Source: Halalkalicoccus tibetensis
GTDB lineage: Archaea; Halobacteriota; Halobacteria; Halobacteriales; Halalkalicoccaceae
DNA: 64,000 nt
Direction: 5' to 3'
Assembly: GCF_037996645.1 (NCBI RefSeq)
Contig: NZ_JBBMXV010000002.1
Location: 434,001 to 498,000, forward strand
Below, one piece after another: positions 44,155-53,562 of this stretch; positions within the stretch are counted from its first letter, which is position 1, and each line of letters begins with the position of its first letter. Under the pieces are notes generated by a model. That model saw only the letters and a list, made by a program, of their open reading frames with translations. It did no database searches and was not told the DNA's origin. A program made the position numbers and the translations under genes.

Positions 44155-46773
44155 ATGGACGATAGTTACGACCCCGGCGCCGTCGAGCCCCGATGGCGCG
44201 AGCGCTGGGACGACGAGGACGTGTATCGCTACGAGGGCAGCGAGGAACGGCCGGAGTACGTCATCGACACGCCGCCGCCGTACCCGACGGGCAACCTCCA
44301 CATCGGCAACGCGCTTGGCTGGTGTTACATGGACTTCGCCGCCCGGTTCCAGCGCCTCCAGGGCAAGGACGTGCTCTACCCGCAGGGCTGGGACTGTCAC
44401 GGTCTCCCGACCGAGGTGAAGGTCGAGGAGAACCACGACATCCACCGCACCGACGTCTCGCGCGAGGAGTTCCGCGAGCTCTGCGTCGAGCACACCGAGG
44501 AACAGATCGACGCGATGAAGGAGACGATGGGGCTGCTCGGCTTCTCGCAGGACTGGGAGCACGAGTACAAGACGATGGACGCCGAGTACTGGGGGAAGAC
44601 CCAGGAGTCGTTCGTCGAGATGGCCGAGGAGGACTACGTCTACCGCGACGAACACCCCGTCAACTGGTGTCCGCGCTGCGAGACCGCGATTGCGGACGCC
44701 GAGGTCGAGAACGAGGACCGCGGGGGGACCCTCTTTACCGTTCGATTCGACGGTGCGGAATCGAACGACGCGATCGAGATCGCCACGACCCGGCCCGAAC
44801 TGCTCGCGGCCTGCGTCGCGGTCGCGGTCGACCCCGACGACGAGCGCTACGAGGGCCGGGTCGGCGAGACGTTCGACGTGCCGCTGTTCGGCCAGGAGGT
44901 CGAGCTCATCGCCGACGAGGAGGTCGACTCGGACTTTGGCACCGGCGCGGTGATGATCTGTACGTTCGGGGACAAGCAGGACGTCGACTGGTGGGCCGAG
45001 TACGACCTCCCACTGAGGACCGTCCTGACCGAGGACGGCCGGCTCAACGAGCGCGCCGAGGAGTTCGAGGGGCTGACCGTCGACGAGGCCAAGGAACGGA
45101 TCGCCTCGGCGCTCCAGAAGGGCGGCTACCTCCAGGGCGAGGAGGTCGTCGAGCAGTCGGTGGGCTGTTGCTGGCGATGTGACACGCCCATCGAGATCCT
45201 CTCGAAGGAACAGTGGTTCATCCGGGTCGACCAGGCGGAGATCCTCGAGAACGCTCGGGAGATCGAGTGGATCCCCGAGCACATGTACGCCCGCCTCGAG
45301 GAGTGGACCGAGGGGATGGAGTGGGACTGGGTGATCTCCCGCCAGCGGGTCTTCGCGACCCCGATCCCCGCGTGGTTCTGCGGGGAGTGTGAGTACGTCC
45401 ACGTCGCCGGGAGCGAGGAGCTGCCGGTCACGCCGACCAGCGAGGGTCCTGAGCAAGCGTGTCCCGAGTGTGGCTCGGAGGACTGGACCGGCGAGACCGA
45501 CGTGATGGACACGTGGATGGACTCGTCGATCTCGGCGCTGCACGTCGCGGGCTGGCCCGACGAGGAGTTCTCGCCCGTGCAGCTGCGAGAACAGGGCCAC
45601 GACATCATCCGGACGTGGGCGTTCTACACGATCCTGCGGACGGCGGCCCTGGAGGACGAGGTGCCCTGGGAGCAGGCACTGATCAACGGGATGGTCTTCG
45701 GCGAGGACGGCCACAAGATGTCGAAGTCCCGAGGTAACTTCGTCCAGCCCGAGGAGGTCGTCGAGGAACACGGCGCCGACGCGTTCCGCCAGGCGATCGC
45801 GCTGGGCGGCCAGCCCGGTTCGGACATCCAGTTCCAGTCGAAGGAGGTCACATCAGCGTCTCGGTTCCTGACGAAGCTCTGGAACATCAGCCGCTTCGCC
45901 GACGGCCACCTCGACGAGGACACCCCCGCCGTCGACGCCCCCGCGTACCGCGACGCCGACCGGTGGATCCTCACCGAGCTCGACTCGGTCGCACGGGAAG
46001 TCGAGGCCGACATGGAGGCGTATCGGTTCGACTCGGCGCTCAGGAGGATCAGGGAGTTCGTCTGGCACGACCTCGCCGACGACTACCTCGAGTTGATCAA
46101 AGGGCGGCTCTACGAGGGTCGGCCCGGCGAGCGCGACGCCGCACGCCACGCGCTGTACGTCGCGCTGTCGTCGTCGCTGCGGATGCTCGCGCCCTTCTCG
46201 CCGTTCCTGACCGAGGAGATCTACCGGGAGCTGCCCGGAACCGAGGGCAGCGTCCACAACGCCGACTGGCCCGCCATCGAGGCCGACTGGGACGCCGAGG
46301 AGGCCCGGAGCGACGGCGAACTGATCGCCGCGGTCGCGAGCACGATCCGCGGCTGGAAGTCCGACGAGGGGATGGCGCTCAACGCCGACCTCGAGCGCGT
46401 CGAGCTCTACGCCGACGCGGACCTCGAGGGGCTCGACAGCTACGACCTGAGCGGGGCGGTCAACGCCCCCGTCTACATCGAGTCGGGCCGGCCCGACGTC
46501 GAGCTCGTCCCCGTCGAGGTCGACCCCGACCGCAGCGTCATCGGCCCCGAGTTCCGCGACCGGGCCGGCGCAGTGCTCGAGGCGCTCTCGGAAGCCGACC
46601 CCGCGGAGGTCAAAGCCCAGGCCGAGATGGACGCACTGGAGGTCGAGGTCGACGGCGAGAGCCTCTCGATCCCCGCGGAGGCCGTCGAGGTCCGCGAGGA
46701 GCGACGCTCCGAGGGCGGCGAGGAGGTCGCGGTGCTCGAGACCGACCGGGCGACCGTGCTCGTGTTCCCGTGA
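44155..46773 (+). CDS. valS: Valine--tRNA ligase
   Basis: 872 residues. Class I synthetase motif HIGN (residues 49-52, in [18 protein letters not shown]), a zinc-binding pair WCPRCETA with CCWRCDTP, the editing domain with [29 protein letters not shown], and the KMSKS loop near 521 ([13 protein letters not shown]). [10 protein letters not shown] and the anticodon-binding part mark it as ValRS rather than IleRS. The open frame extends upstream, but [20 protein letters not shown] is the family start. Confidence 0.95.
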   Translation: MDDSYDPGAVEPRWRERWDDEDVYRYEGSEERPEYVIDTPPPYPTGNLHIGNALGWCYMDFAARFQRLQGKDVLYPQGWDCHGLPTEVKVEENHDIHRTDVSREEFRELCVEHTEEQIDAMKETMGLLGFSQDWEHEYKTMDAEYWGKTQESFVEMAEEDYVYRDEHPVNWCPRCETAIADAEVENEDRGGTLFTVRFDGAESNDAIEIATTRPELLAACVAVAVDPDDERYEGRVGETFDVPLFGQEVELIADEEVDSDFGTGAVMICTFGDKQDVDWWAEYDLPLRTVLTEDGRLNERAEEFEGLTVDEAKERIASALQKGGYLQGEEVVEQSVGCCWRCDTPIEILSKEQWFIRVDQAEILENAREIEWIPEHMYARLEEWTEGMEWDWVISRQRVFATPIPAWFCGECEYVHVAGSEELPVTPTSEGPEQACPECGSEDWTGETDVMDTWMDSSISALHVAGWPDEEFSPVQLREQGHDIIRTWAFYTILRTAALEDEVPWEQALINGMVFGEDGHKMSKSRGNFVQPEEVVEEHGADAFRQAIALGGQPGSDIQFQSKEVTSASRFLTKLWNISRFADGHLDEDTPAVDAPAYRDADRWILTELDSVAREVEADMEAYRFDSALRRIREFVWHDLADDYLELIKGRLYEGRPGERDAARHALYVALSSSLRMLAPFSPFLTEEIYRELPGTEGSVHNADWPAIEADWDAEEARSDGELIAAVASTIRGWKSDEGMALNADLERVELYADADLEGLDSYDLSGAVNAPVYIESGRPDVELVPVEVDPDRSVIGPEFRDRAGAVLEALSEADPAEVKAQAEMDALEVEVDGESLSIPAEAVEVREERRSEGGEEVAVLETDRATVLVFP

Positions 46774-46910
46774 GCGACCGGGCCACGATCGCGGGGCGGG
46801 GAGCGAACTGCTAACGGGACGACCGAGTCCCCCTGATCACGGCCACTCCTAAAACGCGGGCCATTGCAACCCAACCCTTTACCGACCGAGTCGCCGTACT
46901 GCCGGACGAA

Positions 46911-47345
46911 ATGCCTGTTCAAGACATCGCCCAGGAGGACGTCGTAACGGTCGAGAGGGACGCCGAGGCATCGGAGGTCGCTCGGACCATGGACGACGAG
47001 CGGGTCGGTGCGGTCGTCGTCGTCGAGGACGACGAACCCGCGGGGATCGTCACCGACCGAACCCTCGGGCTGTCGGTCGGACAGGAGGACGACCCCGCGA
47101 GCCTGACCGCCGAGGACCTGATGAGCGAGGACCCCGAGACCGTGGCGGCCGACGCCGAGGCCTACGAACTCGCCGTTCAGTTCGGCGAGGCGAAGGTCCG
47201 GCGGCTCCCGGTCGTCGACGACGACGGCTCGCTCGCGGGGATCGTCTCGCTCGACGACGTGATCGCGACGAGCGCCGAGGAGCTCGAGGAGGCCGCGAAG
47301 GTCATCGAGGCCCAGTCGCCCGGCTACGCGCCCGACGAGCGATAG
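46911..47345 (+). CDS. CBS domain pair protein
   Basis: 144 residues made of two CBS motifs: VERDAEASEVARTMDDERVG with VVVVEDDEPAGIVTDRTL, and VAADAEAYELAVQFGEAKVR with RLPVVDDDGSLAGIVSLDDV. Such pairs bind adenosyl ligands and act as energy or signal sensors. It stands alone between valS and an aminopeptidase, so a partner protein is not evident. Confidence 0.9.
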   Translation: MPVQDIAQEDVVTVERDAEASEVARTMDDERVGAVVVVEDDEPAGIVTDRTLGLSVGQEDDPASLTAEDLMSEDPETVAADAEAYELAVQFGEAKVRRLPVVDDDGSLAGIVSLDDVIATSAEELEEAAKVIEAQSPGYAPDER

Positions 47346-47388
47346 ATCCGATCGCCGCGCTTTTCTCCTCGCTGTGCGCGTTTCGGGC

Positions 47389-48480
47389 ATGGATCAACGA
47401 GTTCACGAGCACGCCGAGGTGCTGGTCGACTGGAGCGCGCGCGTCGAGGCCGGCGACGACGTCGTGCTCTCGGTCGCGGAGGGCGCCCACGATCTCGCAG
47501 TAGCGGTCGCCGAGAAGCTGGGCGAGCGCGGCGCGAACCCCCTCGTGACCTACGACTCCGACGAGGTGACCCGCGCGTATCTCCGCGGCCACGACGGGGA
47601 GTTCGGTACGGGAGACCACGAGCTCGCGATGGTCGAGAACGCCGACGTCTACCTGCGTCTGGGCGGCGGGCGAAACACCAGCGCGCTCGCGGACGTGCCC
47701 GGCGAGGTCCGCCAAGCCCACAGCACGGCGACCGCCGAACTCAAGGAAGCCCGGATGGACACCGACTGGGTCTCCACCGTACATCCCACCCGCTCGCTCG
47801 CTCAGCAGGCAGGGATGGCCTACGAGGAGTACCGGGAGTTCGTCTACGGGGCGATCCTGCGCGACTGGGAGTCGCTGGCCGCCGAGATGGCCGGGATGAA
47901 GGAGCTGCTCGATTCGGGCAGCGAGGTCCGCCTCGTGACGGAGGGGACCGACCTCACGATGTCGATCGAGAACCGAACTGCCGTCAACTCCGCCGCCTCG
48001 GTGGCCTACGACTCGCACAACCTGCCCTCAGGGGAGGTCTTCACCGCACCCCAGGCCACGGAGGGCGAGGTGTTCTTCGACGTGCCGATGACGATCAACG
48101 GCAAGCGCCTGCGGGACGTCTCGCTGACCTTCGAGGGCGGGGAGGTCGTCGACTTCTCTGCTGGAGCCAACGAGGAGGAACTCGAGACGATCCTCGGGAC
48201 CGACGACGGTGCGCGCCGGCTCGGGGAGCTCGGGATCGGGATGAACCGCGGGATCGACCGCTTCACCGACACCGTCCTGTTCGACGAGAAGATGGGCGAT
48301 ACGGTCCATCTGGCGCTCGGACGGGCCTACGACGCCTGCCTGCCCGGGGGCGAGGCGGGCAACGAGTCGGCGGTCCACGTCGACCTGATCACCGACATGA
48401 GCGAGGGGCGCATGGAGATCGACGGCGAAGTAGTGCAGCGAAACGGCACTTTCCGCTGGGAGGACGGGTTCGAGGGATAG
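47389..48480 (+). CDS. M29 family aminopeptidase
   Basis: 363 residues of the full-length M29 type. Metal-ligand regions: VTEGTDLTMSIENRTAVNSA, NLPSGEVFTAPQATEGEVFF, LGELGIGMNRGIDRFTDTVL followed by FDEKMGDTVHLALGRAYDAC, and SAVHVDLITDMSEGRMEIDG. These hold the Glu/His/Asp ligands for two metal ions. The ATG at 47389 gives the family N-terminus; a GTG five codons earlier is possible. It is a longer relative of the protein at 8727. Confidence 0.87.
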   Translation: MDQRVHEHAEVLVDWSARVEAGDDVVLSVAEGAHDLAVAVAEKLGERGANPLVTYDSDEVTRAYLRGHDGEFGTGDHELAMVENADVYLRLGGGRNTSALADVPGEVRQAHSTATAELKEARMDTDWVSTVHPTRSLAQQAGMAYEEYREFVYGAILRDWESLAAEMAGMKELLDSGSEVRLVTEGTDLTMSIENRTAVNSAASVAYDSHNLPSGEVFTAPQATEGEVFFDVPMTINGKRLRDVSLTFEGGEVVDFSAGANEEELETILGTDDGARRLGELGIGMNRGIDRFTDTVLFDEKMGDTVHLALGRAYDACLPGGEAGNESAVHVDLITDMSEGRMEIDGEVVQRNGTFRWEDGFEG

Positions 48481-48559
48481 CCTCCTGCCACGAGTTCCTT
48501 GAAAACCGCTTGCGATCGCCGCCCGCAGCGAAAGGGCTCCGGAACCTCTCCCACCCGAT

Positions 48560-48808
48560 ATGGCACACGAGTTCACCGACGAGGATCACGGCCGCCCGGT
48601 CAGAACCGACGACGGCGAACGGGTCGCTACGGTCTCGGAGGTCGAGGACGGCCGCGCGAGCGTCGAGGAGGAGGAGGGGCTGACCGACGCGATCAAGGAG
48701 GCGCTCGGCTGGGACGACGAGGACGGGGGATCGGGACGGACCCACGAGCTCTCGGACGCGGCGGTCGATCGCGTCGACGACGACGGCGTCTGGATCCGCC
48801 AGATCTGA
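48560..48808 (+). CDS. PRC-barrel-like small protein
   Basis: 82 residues: GRPVRTDDGERVATVSEVED (barrel start), an acidic loop, DAIKEALGWDDEDGG, and a C-terminal repeat-like end SDAAVDRVDDDGVWIRQI. This layout is common in haloarchaeal PRC-barrel proteins of unknown role. A damaged relative may exist at 31575-31804. Confidence 0.7.
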   Translation: MAHEFTDEDHGRPVRTDDGERVATVSEVEDGRASVEEEEGLTDAIKEALGWDDEDGGSGRTHELSDAAVDRVDDDGVWIRQI

Positions 48809-48816
48809 TCCGAGGG

Positions 48817-49731
48817 CTACAGAAGGAACCCGTCGACGAGCACCTCCTCGAGCAGGAACATCAGGCCGATCCCGAGCGCGAAGGTCGCGGCGTTGAGCCG
48901 CGTCAGGACCCGCCCGGCGTCCTCGCGGACGAGCTCGGCGACCTCGAGGATCACCTGGCCGATCGCGCCGAGCGCGACGGCGAAGAACACCGTCGCCACG
49001 AGCGGCGAGACCGACAGCGAGCCGATCCAGCCCCCGACGATCACCGTCCCGCCCGCGAGCACACCCATGACGGCGAAATGGCGGATCGGCGGGGTTTCGC
49101 GGTCCCGGGCGACCGCGGCGATGATCGTCGGCCCCTCGGTGACGTTGTGCAGCAGAAAGCCGATCACCAGCAGCGTAAGCAGCTCCTCCTGGCCGAGCGC
49201 GAAGGCGCTGCCGATGGCCAATCCCTCGCCGAGGCTGTGGAGGCCGAGCGCGATGGCCACGAGGTAGGCGACGTGCAGGCCGTCCCCGAACCCGCCGGAG
49301 ACGACGGTCCGGCGCCGCCAGACGCTGACGGCGTGCATCGCGAGGAAGGTGCCGACGAGCGCGACGATGGCGACCCCCTCGCCGAGGTAGGCGGCCTCGA
49401 CGCCCGCGACGAACCCGAACAGTTCGGCGACGATCTCGATCCCGACGAACGTCAGGATCCCCGCCGAGAGCGCGAGCACGGCGTGGACCAGGTGGGCGTC
49501 GAGGGTCCTGATGTAGGGAAACCAGAGCATGCCGATAACGACCGGGAGGATCCCGGCGAAGAACCCGATCACCGTGAGCGACCAGAGCACCTCCAGGGAG
49601 CTCGCGTCGGCGACCGCCGCCGCGTCGCCGAAGGGGGAGGTGAGAAACAGCGTCCCGACGGCGAGCGCGAGCACGAGAACGGGCCCGACTGCGAGCAGCC
49701 AGCGGGGCGGGTCGCGTTCGAGGAGGGTCAT
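48817..49731 (-). CDS. ZIP family metal transporter
   Basis: 304 residues with eight predicted helices. The metal path motifs are HSLGEGLAIGSAF in helix 4 and LLHNVTEGPTIIA in helix 5. ZIP proteins bring Zn2+, Fe2+ or Mn2+ into the cytoplasm. It is the last gene of a co-directional metal cluster (CDF, DtxR-type regulator, ABC transporter, ZIP), 80 bases after the permease. Confidence 0.87.
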   Translation of the reverse strand: MTLLERDPPRWLLAVGPVLVLALAVGTLFLTSPFGDAAAVADASSLEVLWSLTVIGFFAGILPVVIGMLWFPYIRTLDAHLVHAVLALSAGILTFVGIEIVAELFGFVAGVEAAYLGEGVAIVALVGTFLAMHAVSVWRRRTVVSGGFGDGLHVAYLVAIALGLHSLGEGLAIGSAFALGQEELLTLLVIGFLLHNVTEGPTIIAAVARDRETPPIRHFAVMGVLAGGTVIVGGWIGSLSVSPLVATVFFAVALGAIGQVILEVAELVREDAGRVLTRLNAATFALGIGLMFLLEEVLVDGFLL

Positions 49732-49811
49732 GACATCGCCCGCGAAAGCGTAGTTAGAGGAGCCATTACTTCGTGTTCGGCGACTCTAACGCAAGTACCT
49801 TGTGACGCCGG

Positions 49812-50765
49812 TCATCGGTTCAGGGCGACGGCACCGAGATAGAGCGCGATCGCGACGAGGACGATCATCGCGCCGGTCGCGATCGACCAGTAGTACGACA
49901 GCAGGATGCCGCCGATCACCGCCGCCTCGCCGAAGGCGACCGATAGCAGTAGTCCGTGGTTGAAGCTGTCGGTGACCTGCATGGCGGCCGCGACGGGGAT
50001 AACGAGCATCCCCGCGACGAGGATCGCCCCGAGGATCTGCATCGCGGCGACGACCACCAGCGCGGTGAGGACGATCAGGAGGGTGTCGTAGAGCCAGACG
50101 TTGATCCGCGCGAGGCGGGCGGCCTCGCGGTCGAAGGTGATGAAGAGCAGCTGCTTGTGGGTCAGCGCGACCGTCCCGATGACCACCAGCGTCAGCCCGG
50201 TCATCAGCTGGACGTTCTCGAAGGGGACGAAGAGGATGTCGCCGAAGAGGTAGCTTTCGACCGTGCGCCCGAAGGTCACCCCGTAGGAGATGACGGCGAT
50301 CCCGAAGGCGAACCCGCCGGTGAGCATGATCGCGATCGGCACGTCGCCGTGGGTGTCGGTGTGCGTCGAGAGGTACTGGATGCCCAGCGCCGCGGCCGCC
50401 GCGACGATCAGCGCGACCAGCAGGGGGTAGTTGGCCCACTCGACGACGCTTCCCAGAAAGAGGCCGACGGCGACGCCGCCGAAGGCGGTGTGGGCGAGCG
50501 CCTCGCCGATCAGCGCCATCTGGCGGTTGACCAGATACACGCCCACCAGCGGCGCGGTGATCCCGATGAGGATCCCCGCGGTGAAGCCCCGCTGGAGGAA
50601 GCCGCTACAGACCAGCCAGGTGTCCGTTGCGGAGCAGGCGGTCCCCCAGAAGGCCTCGTAGGCCGGCGGGAAGAGGACGCCGATCAGCAGGTAGAAGGCG
50701 GCGATCGCCAGCGGGGCCCCCAAAACGGCTCCGGCGATCTGCCGACGCGAGACGGCGGCGTTCAT
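49812..50765 (-). CDS. Metal ABC transporter permease (ZnuB/MntB type)
   Basis: 317 residues with about nine membrane helices; the ABC-3 family core includes AGILIGITAPLVGVYLVNRQ, MALIGEALAHTAFGGVAVG and LVAGMLVIPVAAAMQVTDSF. Its ATG overlaps the ATPase stop by four bases (ATGA), showing coupled translation. It transports Zn2+ or Mn2+ together with the ATPase and binding protein upstream. Confidence 0.9.
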   Translation of the reverse strand: MNAAVSRRQIAGAVLGAPLAIAAFYLLIGVLFPPAYEAFWGTACSATDTWLVCSGFLQRGFTAGILIGITAPLVGVYLVNRQMALIGEALAHTAFGGVAVGLFLGSVVEWANYPLLVALIVAAAAALGIQYLSTHTDTHGDVPIAIMLTGGFAFGIAVISYGVTFGRTVESYLFGDILFVPFENVQLMTGLTLVVIGTVALTHKQLLFITFDREAARLARINVWLYDTLLIVLTALVVVAAMQILGAILVAGMLVIPVAAAMQVTDSFNHGLLLSVAFGEAAVIGGILLSYYWSIATGAMIVLVAIALYLGAVALNR

Positions 50766-51508
50766 GAGCGGATGCCGCCCGCCAGCGGCCGGCTACTCCG
50801 CCCGTAGGCCCGCTCGAGTGCGTCGCTCTCGAGGAACGACTCGGTGGAACCGTGGTGGTAGAGCTCGCCGTTGATGCAGACCACCGTGTCGACGTGCTCG
50901 GTGACGACGCCGATGTCGTGTTCGATCAGCAGGATCGTGATTCCCGACTCGTTGAGCTCCTCGAGCAGGTCGTAGAAGGCGTCCCGCGAGTCGGCGTCGA
51001 CCCCCACCGTGGGTTCGTCGAGCGCGAGCAGGTCCGCCTCGCAGGCCAGCGCCCGGGCGATGTAGACGCGCTGTTTCTGCCCGCCCGAGAGCTCGTTGAC
51101 CCGCTTCTCGGCGAGGTCGGCGATTCCGACGCGTTCGAGGGCCTCGTCGACGATCCGCGCGTCCTCGTCGGTCAGCCGCCGGAGGCCCGCGTGGGGGTAC
51201 CGGCCCATCCTGACGACCTCGCGGACCGTGATCGGCATGACCTGATCGGCCTCGGTCGACTTCTGGGAGACGTAGCCCAGTCGGGTGCCGTCCGAGAACG
51301 AGGTCGCGGGCTCGCCGAACAGCCGGACCGACCCCGAATCGGGCTCCATCAGGCCGAGCATGACCTTGACCAGTGTCGTCTTGCCCGAGCCGTTCGGGCC
51401 GATCAGCCCGACGAACTCGCCGGCCTCGACCGACAGCGAGACGTCCTCGAGGACCGGCTGCTCGCCGTAGGCGAACCCCACACCCTCGACGTCGACGACG
51501 GTGTTCAT
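50762..51508 (-). CDS. Metal ABC transporter ATP-binding protein (ZnuC/MntA type)
   Basis: 248 residues. Walker A GPNGSGKTTLVKVML, Q-loop region LGYVSQKSTEADQVMPITVR, ABC signature VNELSGGQKQRVYIARALA, Walker B LLALDEPTVGVDADSRD and the switch histidine in LLIEHDIGVV are all present. It drives the adjacent permease. The start ATG lies 66 bases after the binding-protein stop. Confidence 0.93.
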   Translation of the reverse strand: MNTVVDVEGVGFAYGEQPVLEDVSLSVEAGEFVGLIGPNGSGKTTLVKVMLGLMEPDSGSVRLFGEPATSFSDGTRLGYVSQKSTEADQVMPITVREVVRMGRYPHAGLRRLTDEDARIVDEALERVGIADLAEKRVNELSGGQKQRVYIARALACEADLLALDEPTVGVDADSRDAFYDLLEELNESGITILLIEHDIGVVTEHVDTVVCINGELYHHGSTESFLESDALERAYGRSSRPLAGGIRS

Positions 51509-51574
51509 CGTTCCCCACTCATGGTTTCGATGTGTCTACCGAGATGTTTCGAGGTATTCGTCCTTTCGCATGAG

Positions 51575-52558
51575 TCATCGGGCGTCGAGCGCTCGTGCGA
51601 GCGAGTCGAGGTTGATCTCGCGCTGGTGTTCGAGATAGCCCCAACCGTCCTCGAGCTGTTCCTCGGTCGTGCCCTCGATCGGCGACAGCGGCAGGATCTC
51701 CGTGTCCGTCTCTTCGGCGAGGGACTCCGCGAGCGTGCGGGGCTCGTACATGTCGTAGAGGATGTACTCGATGTCGTGCTCGGCGATGAGCGCCTCGACC
51801 TCCTCGATGTCGGCCGCCGAGGCCTCGTCGTCGGGCGAGGTGCCCACGGGCGAGTGGATCTCGAAGTCGTACTCGTCCCACCACCACTGGTAGGAGTCGT
51901 GGCTGCCGACGACGACCTCGTTTCGCTCCGCGTCGTCGACGAGCCCAACGAACTCCTCGTGAAGCGCCTCGAGCTCCTCGACGAACGCCTCGCCGTTCTC
52001 CTCGTAGCTCTCGGCGTTGTCGGGATCGAGCTCCGAGAGAGCGTCGACGACGTTCGGGACCCCCTCCTGCATCGACCGGGGGTTCATCCAGAAGTGCTCG
52101 TCGTTGGTCTCGGCGGGGCTGTCGATGAACTCGATGCCCTCCGAGAGATCGACGACGATCGTGTCCTCGTCGTCCCCGAGGCTGTCGGCGGCGTCGTCCT
52201 GCCAGCTCGTGAACTCGCGAGTATAGACGAACATGTCGGCGTTCTCGATCCCCTCGACGGTGCCGGGATCGGGGTCCCAGTCGTGGCCGTGTTCGCCGAC
52301 GGGCACGAGGTCCTCGACGTCCACCGAATCGCCCGCGACCTGTCGGGTCACGTCGAACGGCATGAAGAAGGAGGCCGCGGCCGAGTGCTCGGCATCGTCG
52401 CCACCCTCGCCGCCCGCCTCGTCGCCGCCGACCCCCTCGTCCTCGCCGTTCTGTGGGTCCTCGCCCACACATCCGGCCAGCGCGAACCCCGCGACCCCGG
52501 CACTCGAGGCGAGCACGCTCCGGCGCGATACGTCCCGTCGGTTCCGTTTCGTCGTCAT
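51575..52558 (-). CDS. Metal ABC transporter substrate-binding lipoprotein (ZnuA type)
   Basis: 327 residues. A Tat signal (SRRSVLASSAGVAGFAL) ends in a lipobox LAGC with C30, so the protein is exported folded and lipid-anchored. The cluster A-I metal-binding fold shows EHGHDWDPDPGTVEGIENAD, EHFWMNPRSMQEGVPNVV, VVVGSHDSYQWWWDEYDFEI and a final Asp/Glu in YDMYEPRTLAESLA. The acidic linker after the cysteine is typical of haloarchaeal lipoproteins. A DtxR-like box covers its promoter. Confidence 0.92.
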   Translation of the reverse strand: MTTKRNRRDVSRRSVLASSAGVAGFALAGCVGEDPQNGEDEGVGGDEAGGEGGDDAEHSAAASFFMPFDVTRQVAGDSVDVEDLVPVGEHGHDWDPDPGTVEGIENADMFVYTREFTSWQDDAADSLGDDEDTIVVDLSEGIEFIDSPAETNDEHFWMNPRSMQEGVPNVVDALSELDPDNAESYEENGEAFVEELEALHEEFVGLVDDAERNEVVVGSHDSYQWWWDEYDFEIHSPVGTSPDDEASAADIEEVEALIAEHDIEYILYDMYEPRTLAESLAEETDTEILPLSPIEGTTEEQLEDGWGYLEHQREINLDSLARALDAR

Positions 52559-52568
52559 CGGCCGATAT

Positions 52569-52587
52569 TTAGGTATGGCTAACTAAA
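52569..52587 (-). promoter_or_regulatory. DtxR-type operator candidate at the znuA-like promoter
   Basis: TTAGGTATGGCTAACTAAA matches 15 of 19 positions of the palindromic DtxR/IdeR consensus (TTAGGTTAGGCTAACCTAA). It spans from the TATA-like TATTTAGT (minus strand, 52589-52582) almost to the start codon at 52558, so a bound repressor would block transcription. A DtxR-family regulator is encoded next door. Confidence 0.6.
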
Positions 52588-52789
52588 TAGTTTCTCGTTG
52601 CTAATCAGTTACCGACCAGGGATCGAAAGAAACCTCGAACGCATGGCGGACCGCGTTCGGTCCGTGGATCACACGACTGCCAGAGTCGCCATGGCGGACA
52701 TGGCGTGGAGGAGCTCATCCGGTATCGGCCTCGGCCGTTCGGTCACGATGCGACCGTCATCGGGCGCGTGCGGATCACCTCCACGCCAT

Positions 52790-52808
52790 TTGGTTTAGGC
52801 TGATCTAA
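52790..52808 (-). promoter_or_regulatory. Second DtxR-type operator candidate with its own TATA box
   Basis: TTGGTTTAGGCTGATCTAA (plus strand) also matches 15 of 19 consensus positions. On the minus strand CTATAAAT (52815-52808) directly precedes it. This makes a second, distal, metal-regulated promoter pointing toward the binding-protein gene, with a start near 52785-52789. Confidence 0.55.
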
Positions 52809-52850
52809 TTTATAGATTTTGTACGTCTAACTAGAGTTCGGTCGAGCGGC

Positions 52851-53528
52851 TCAGCCGCCGGCCGTCTGAACGGGCGCGACCCGGACGTGGCGCGCGACGT
52901 CCTCGGGTAGCGAGGTCGTTGCCCCGTTCTCGACCCGAACCGTCACCATCCCGAAGGGCGCGACCTCCTCGACGGTCAGCGGGACGCCGGGGTTGACGCC
53001 GTGCTCCGAGAGGTACTCGAGGACCTCGGGGTCGCGGTCGCTGACCTCGCGGACCTCGACGACGGTGCCCTCCTCGCACTCGGCGAGCGCCTCGCCGGTG
53101 GGCTCGGTGGGGGGCTCGAGGTCGGCGTTCGGGATCGGCGCGCCGTGGGGGTCGACCGTCGGGTCCTCGAGGGTCGCCGCCACGCGCTCCTCGAAGGCCT
53201 CGCTGATGTGGTGTTCCAGCCTGTCGGCCTCGTCGTGGACCTCGCTCCAGGTGAAATCGAGGTGTTCGGTGAGGTAGGCCTCGAGCAGGCGATGGTGGCG
53301 GATCACCTCCAGGGCGACGCGCTCACCCTCGGTGGTGAGCGAGACGCCCTTGTACTTCTCGCGCTCGGCCAGTCCCCGCTCCTCGAGCTTCGAGAGCATG
53401 CTCGTCACCGTCGGGGGCGTCACGTCGAGATGCTCGGCGATCGCCGAGGTCCGGACGCGCTCGTCGCTCCCCTCGTGTTGGAGCTGGTAGATGCCTTTGA
53501 GGTAGTCCTCCATGACGGCACTGAGCAT
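52851..53528 (-). CDS. sirR: DtxR/MntR-family metal-dependent transcriptional regulator
   Basis: 225 residues. The N-terminal winged helix (MLSAVMEDYLKGIYQLQ, TSAIAEHLDVTPPTVTSMLS, KLEERGLAEREKYKGVSLT) is followed by the dimerisation/metal domain (VIRHHRLLEAYLTEHLDFTW, EVHDEADRLEHHISEAFEER) and a C-terminal FeoA/SH3-like domain (about 150-225). The histidines and glutamates of both metal sites are visible. The ATG at 53528 matches related regulators. It probably controls the adjacent uptake genes through the boxes at 52569 and 52790. Confidence 0.92.
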   Translation of the reverse strand: MLSAVMEDYLKGIYQLQHEGSDERVRTSAIAEHLDVTPPTVTSMLSKLEERGLAEREKYKGVSLTTEGERVALEVIRHHRLLEAYLTEHLDFTWSEVHDEADRLEHHISEAFEERVAATLEDPTVDPHGAPIPNADLEPPTEPTGEALAECEEGTVVEVREVSDRDPEVLEYLSEHGVNPGVPLTVEEVAPFGMVTVRVENGATTSLPEDVARHVRVAPVQTAGG

Positions 53529-53562
53529 CATCGCTCGTATTAGACGCGCCGAATTCCTAAGT

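Larger units (their letters stand above)
52559..52850. other. Intergenic region between regulator and binding-protein genes
   Basis: 292 bases holding the two operator candidates. Between them, on the minus strand, an ATG at 52789 lies 26 bases after the start of the TATA box but meets a stop after four codons (MAWR). The next frame reads DGRIVTERPRPIPDELLHAM with MATLAVV and a stop, which looks coding. A small damaged gene or a regulatory leader are both possible. Confidence 0.4.

Noticed and set aside
52598-52798. 66-codon plus-strand frame between binding-protein and regulator genes
   Set aside because: No family features, low-complexity residues, and no promoter in that direction at the right place.
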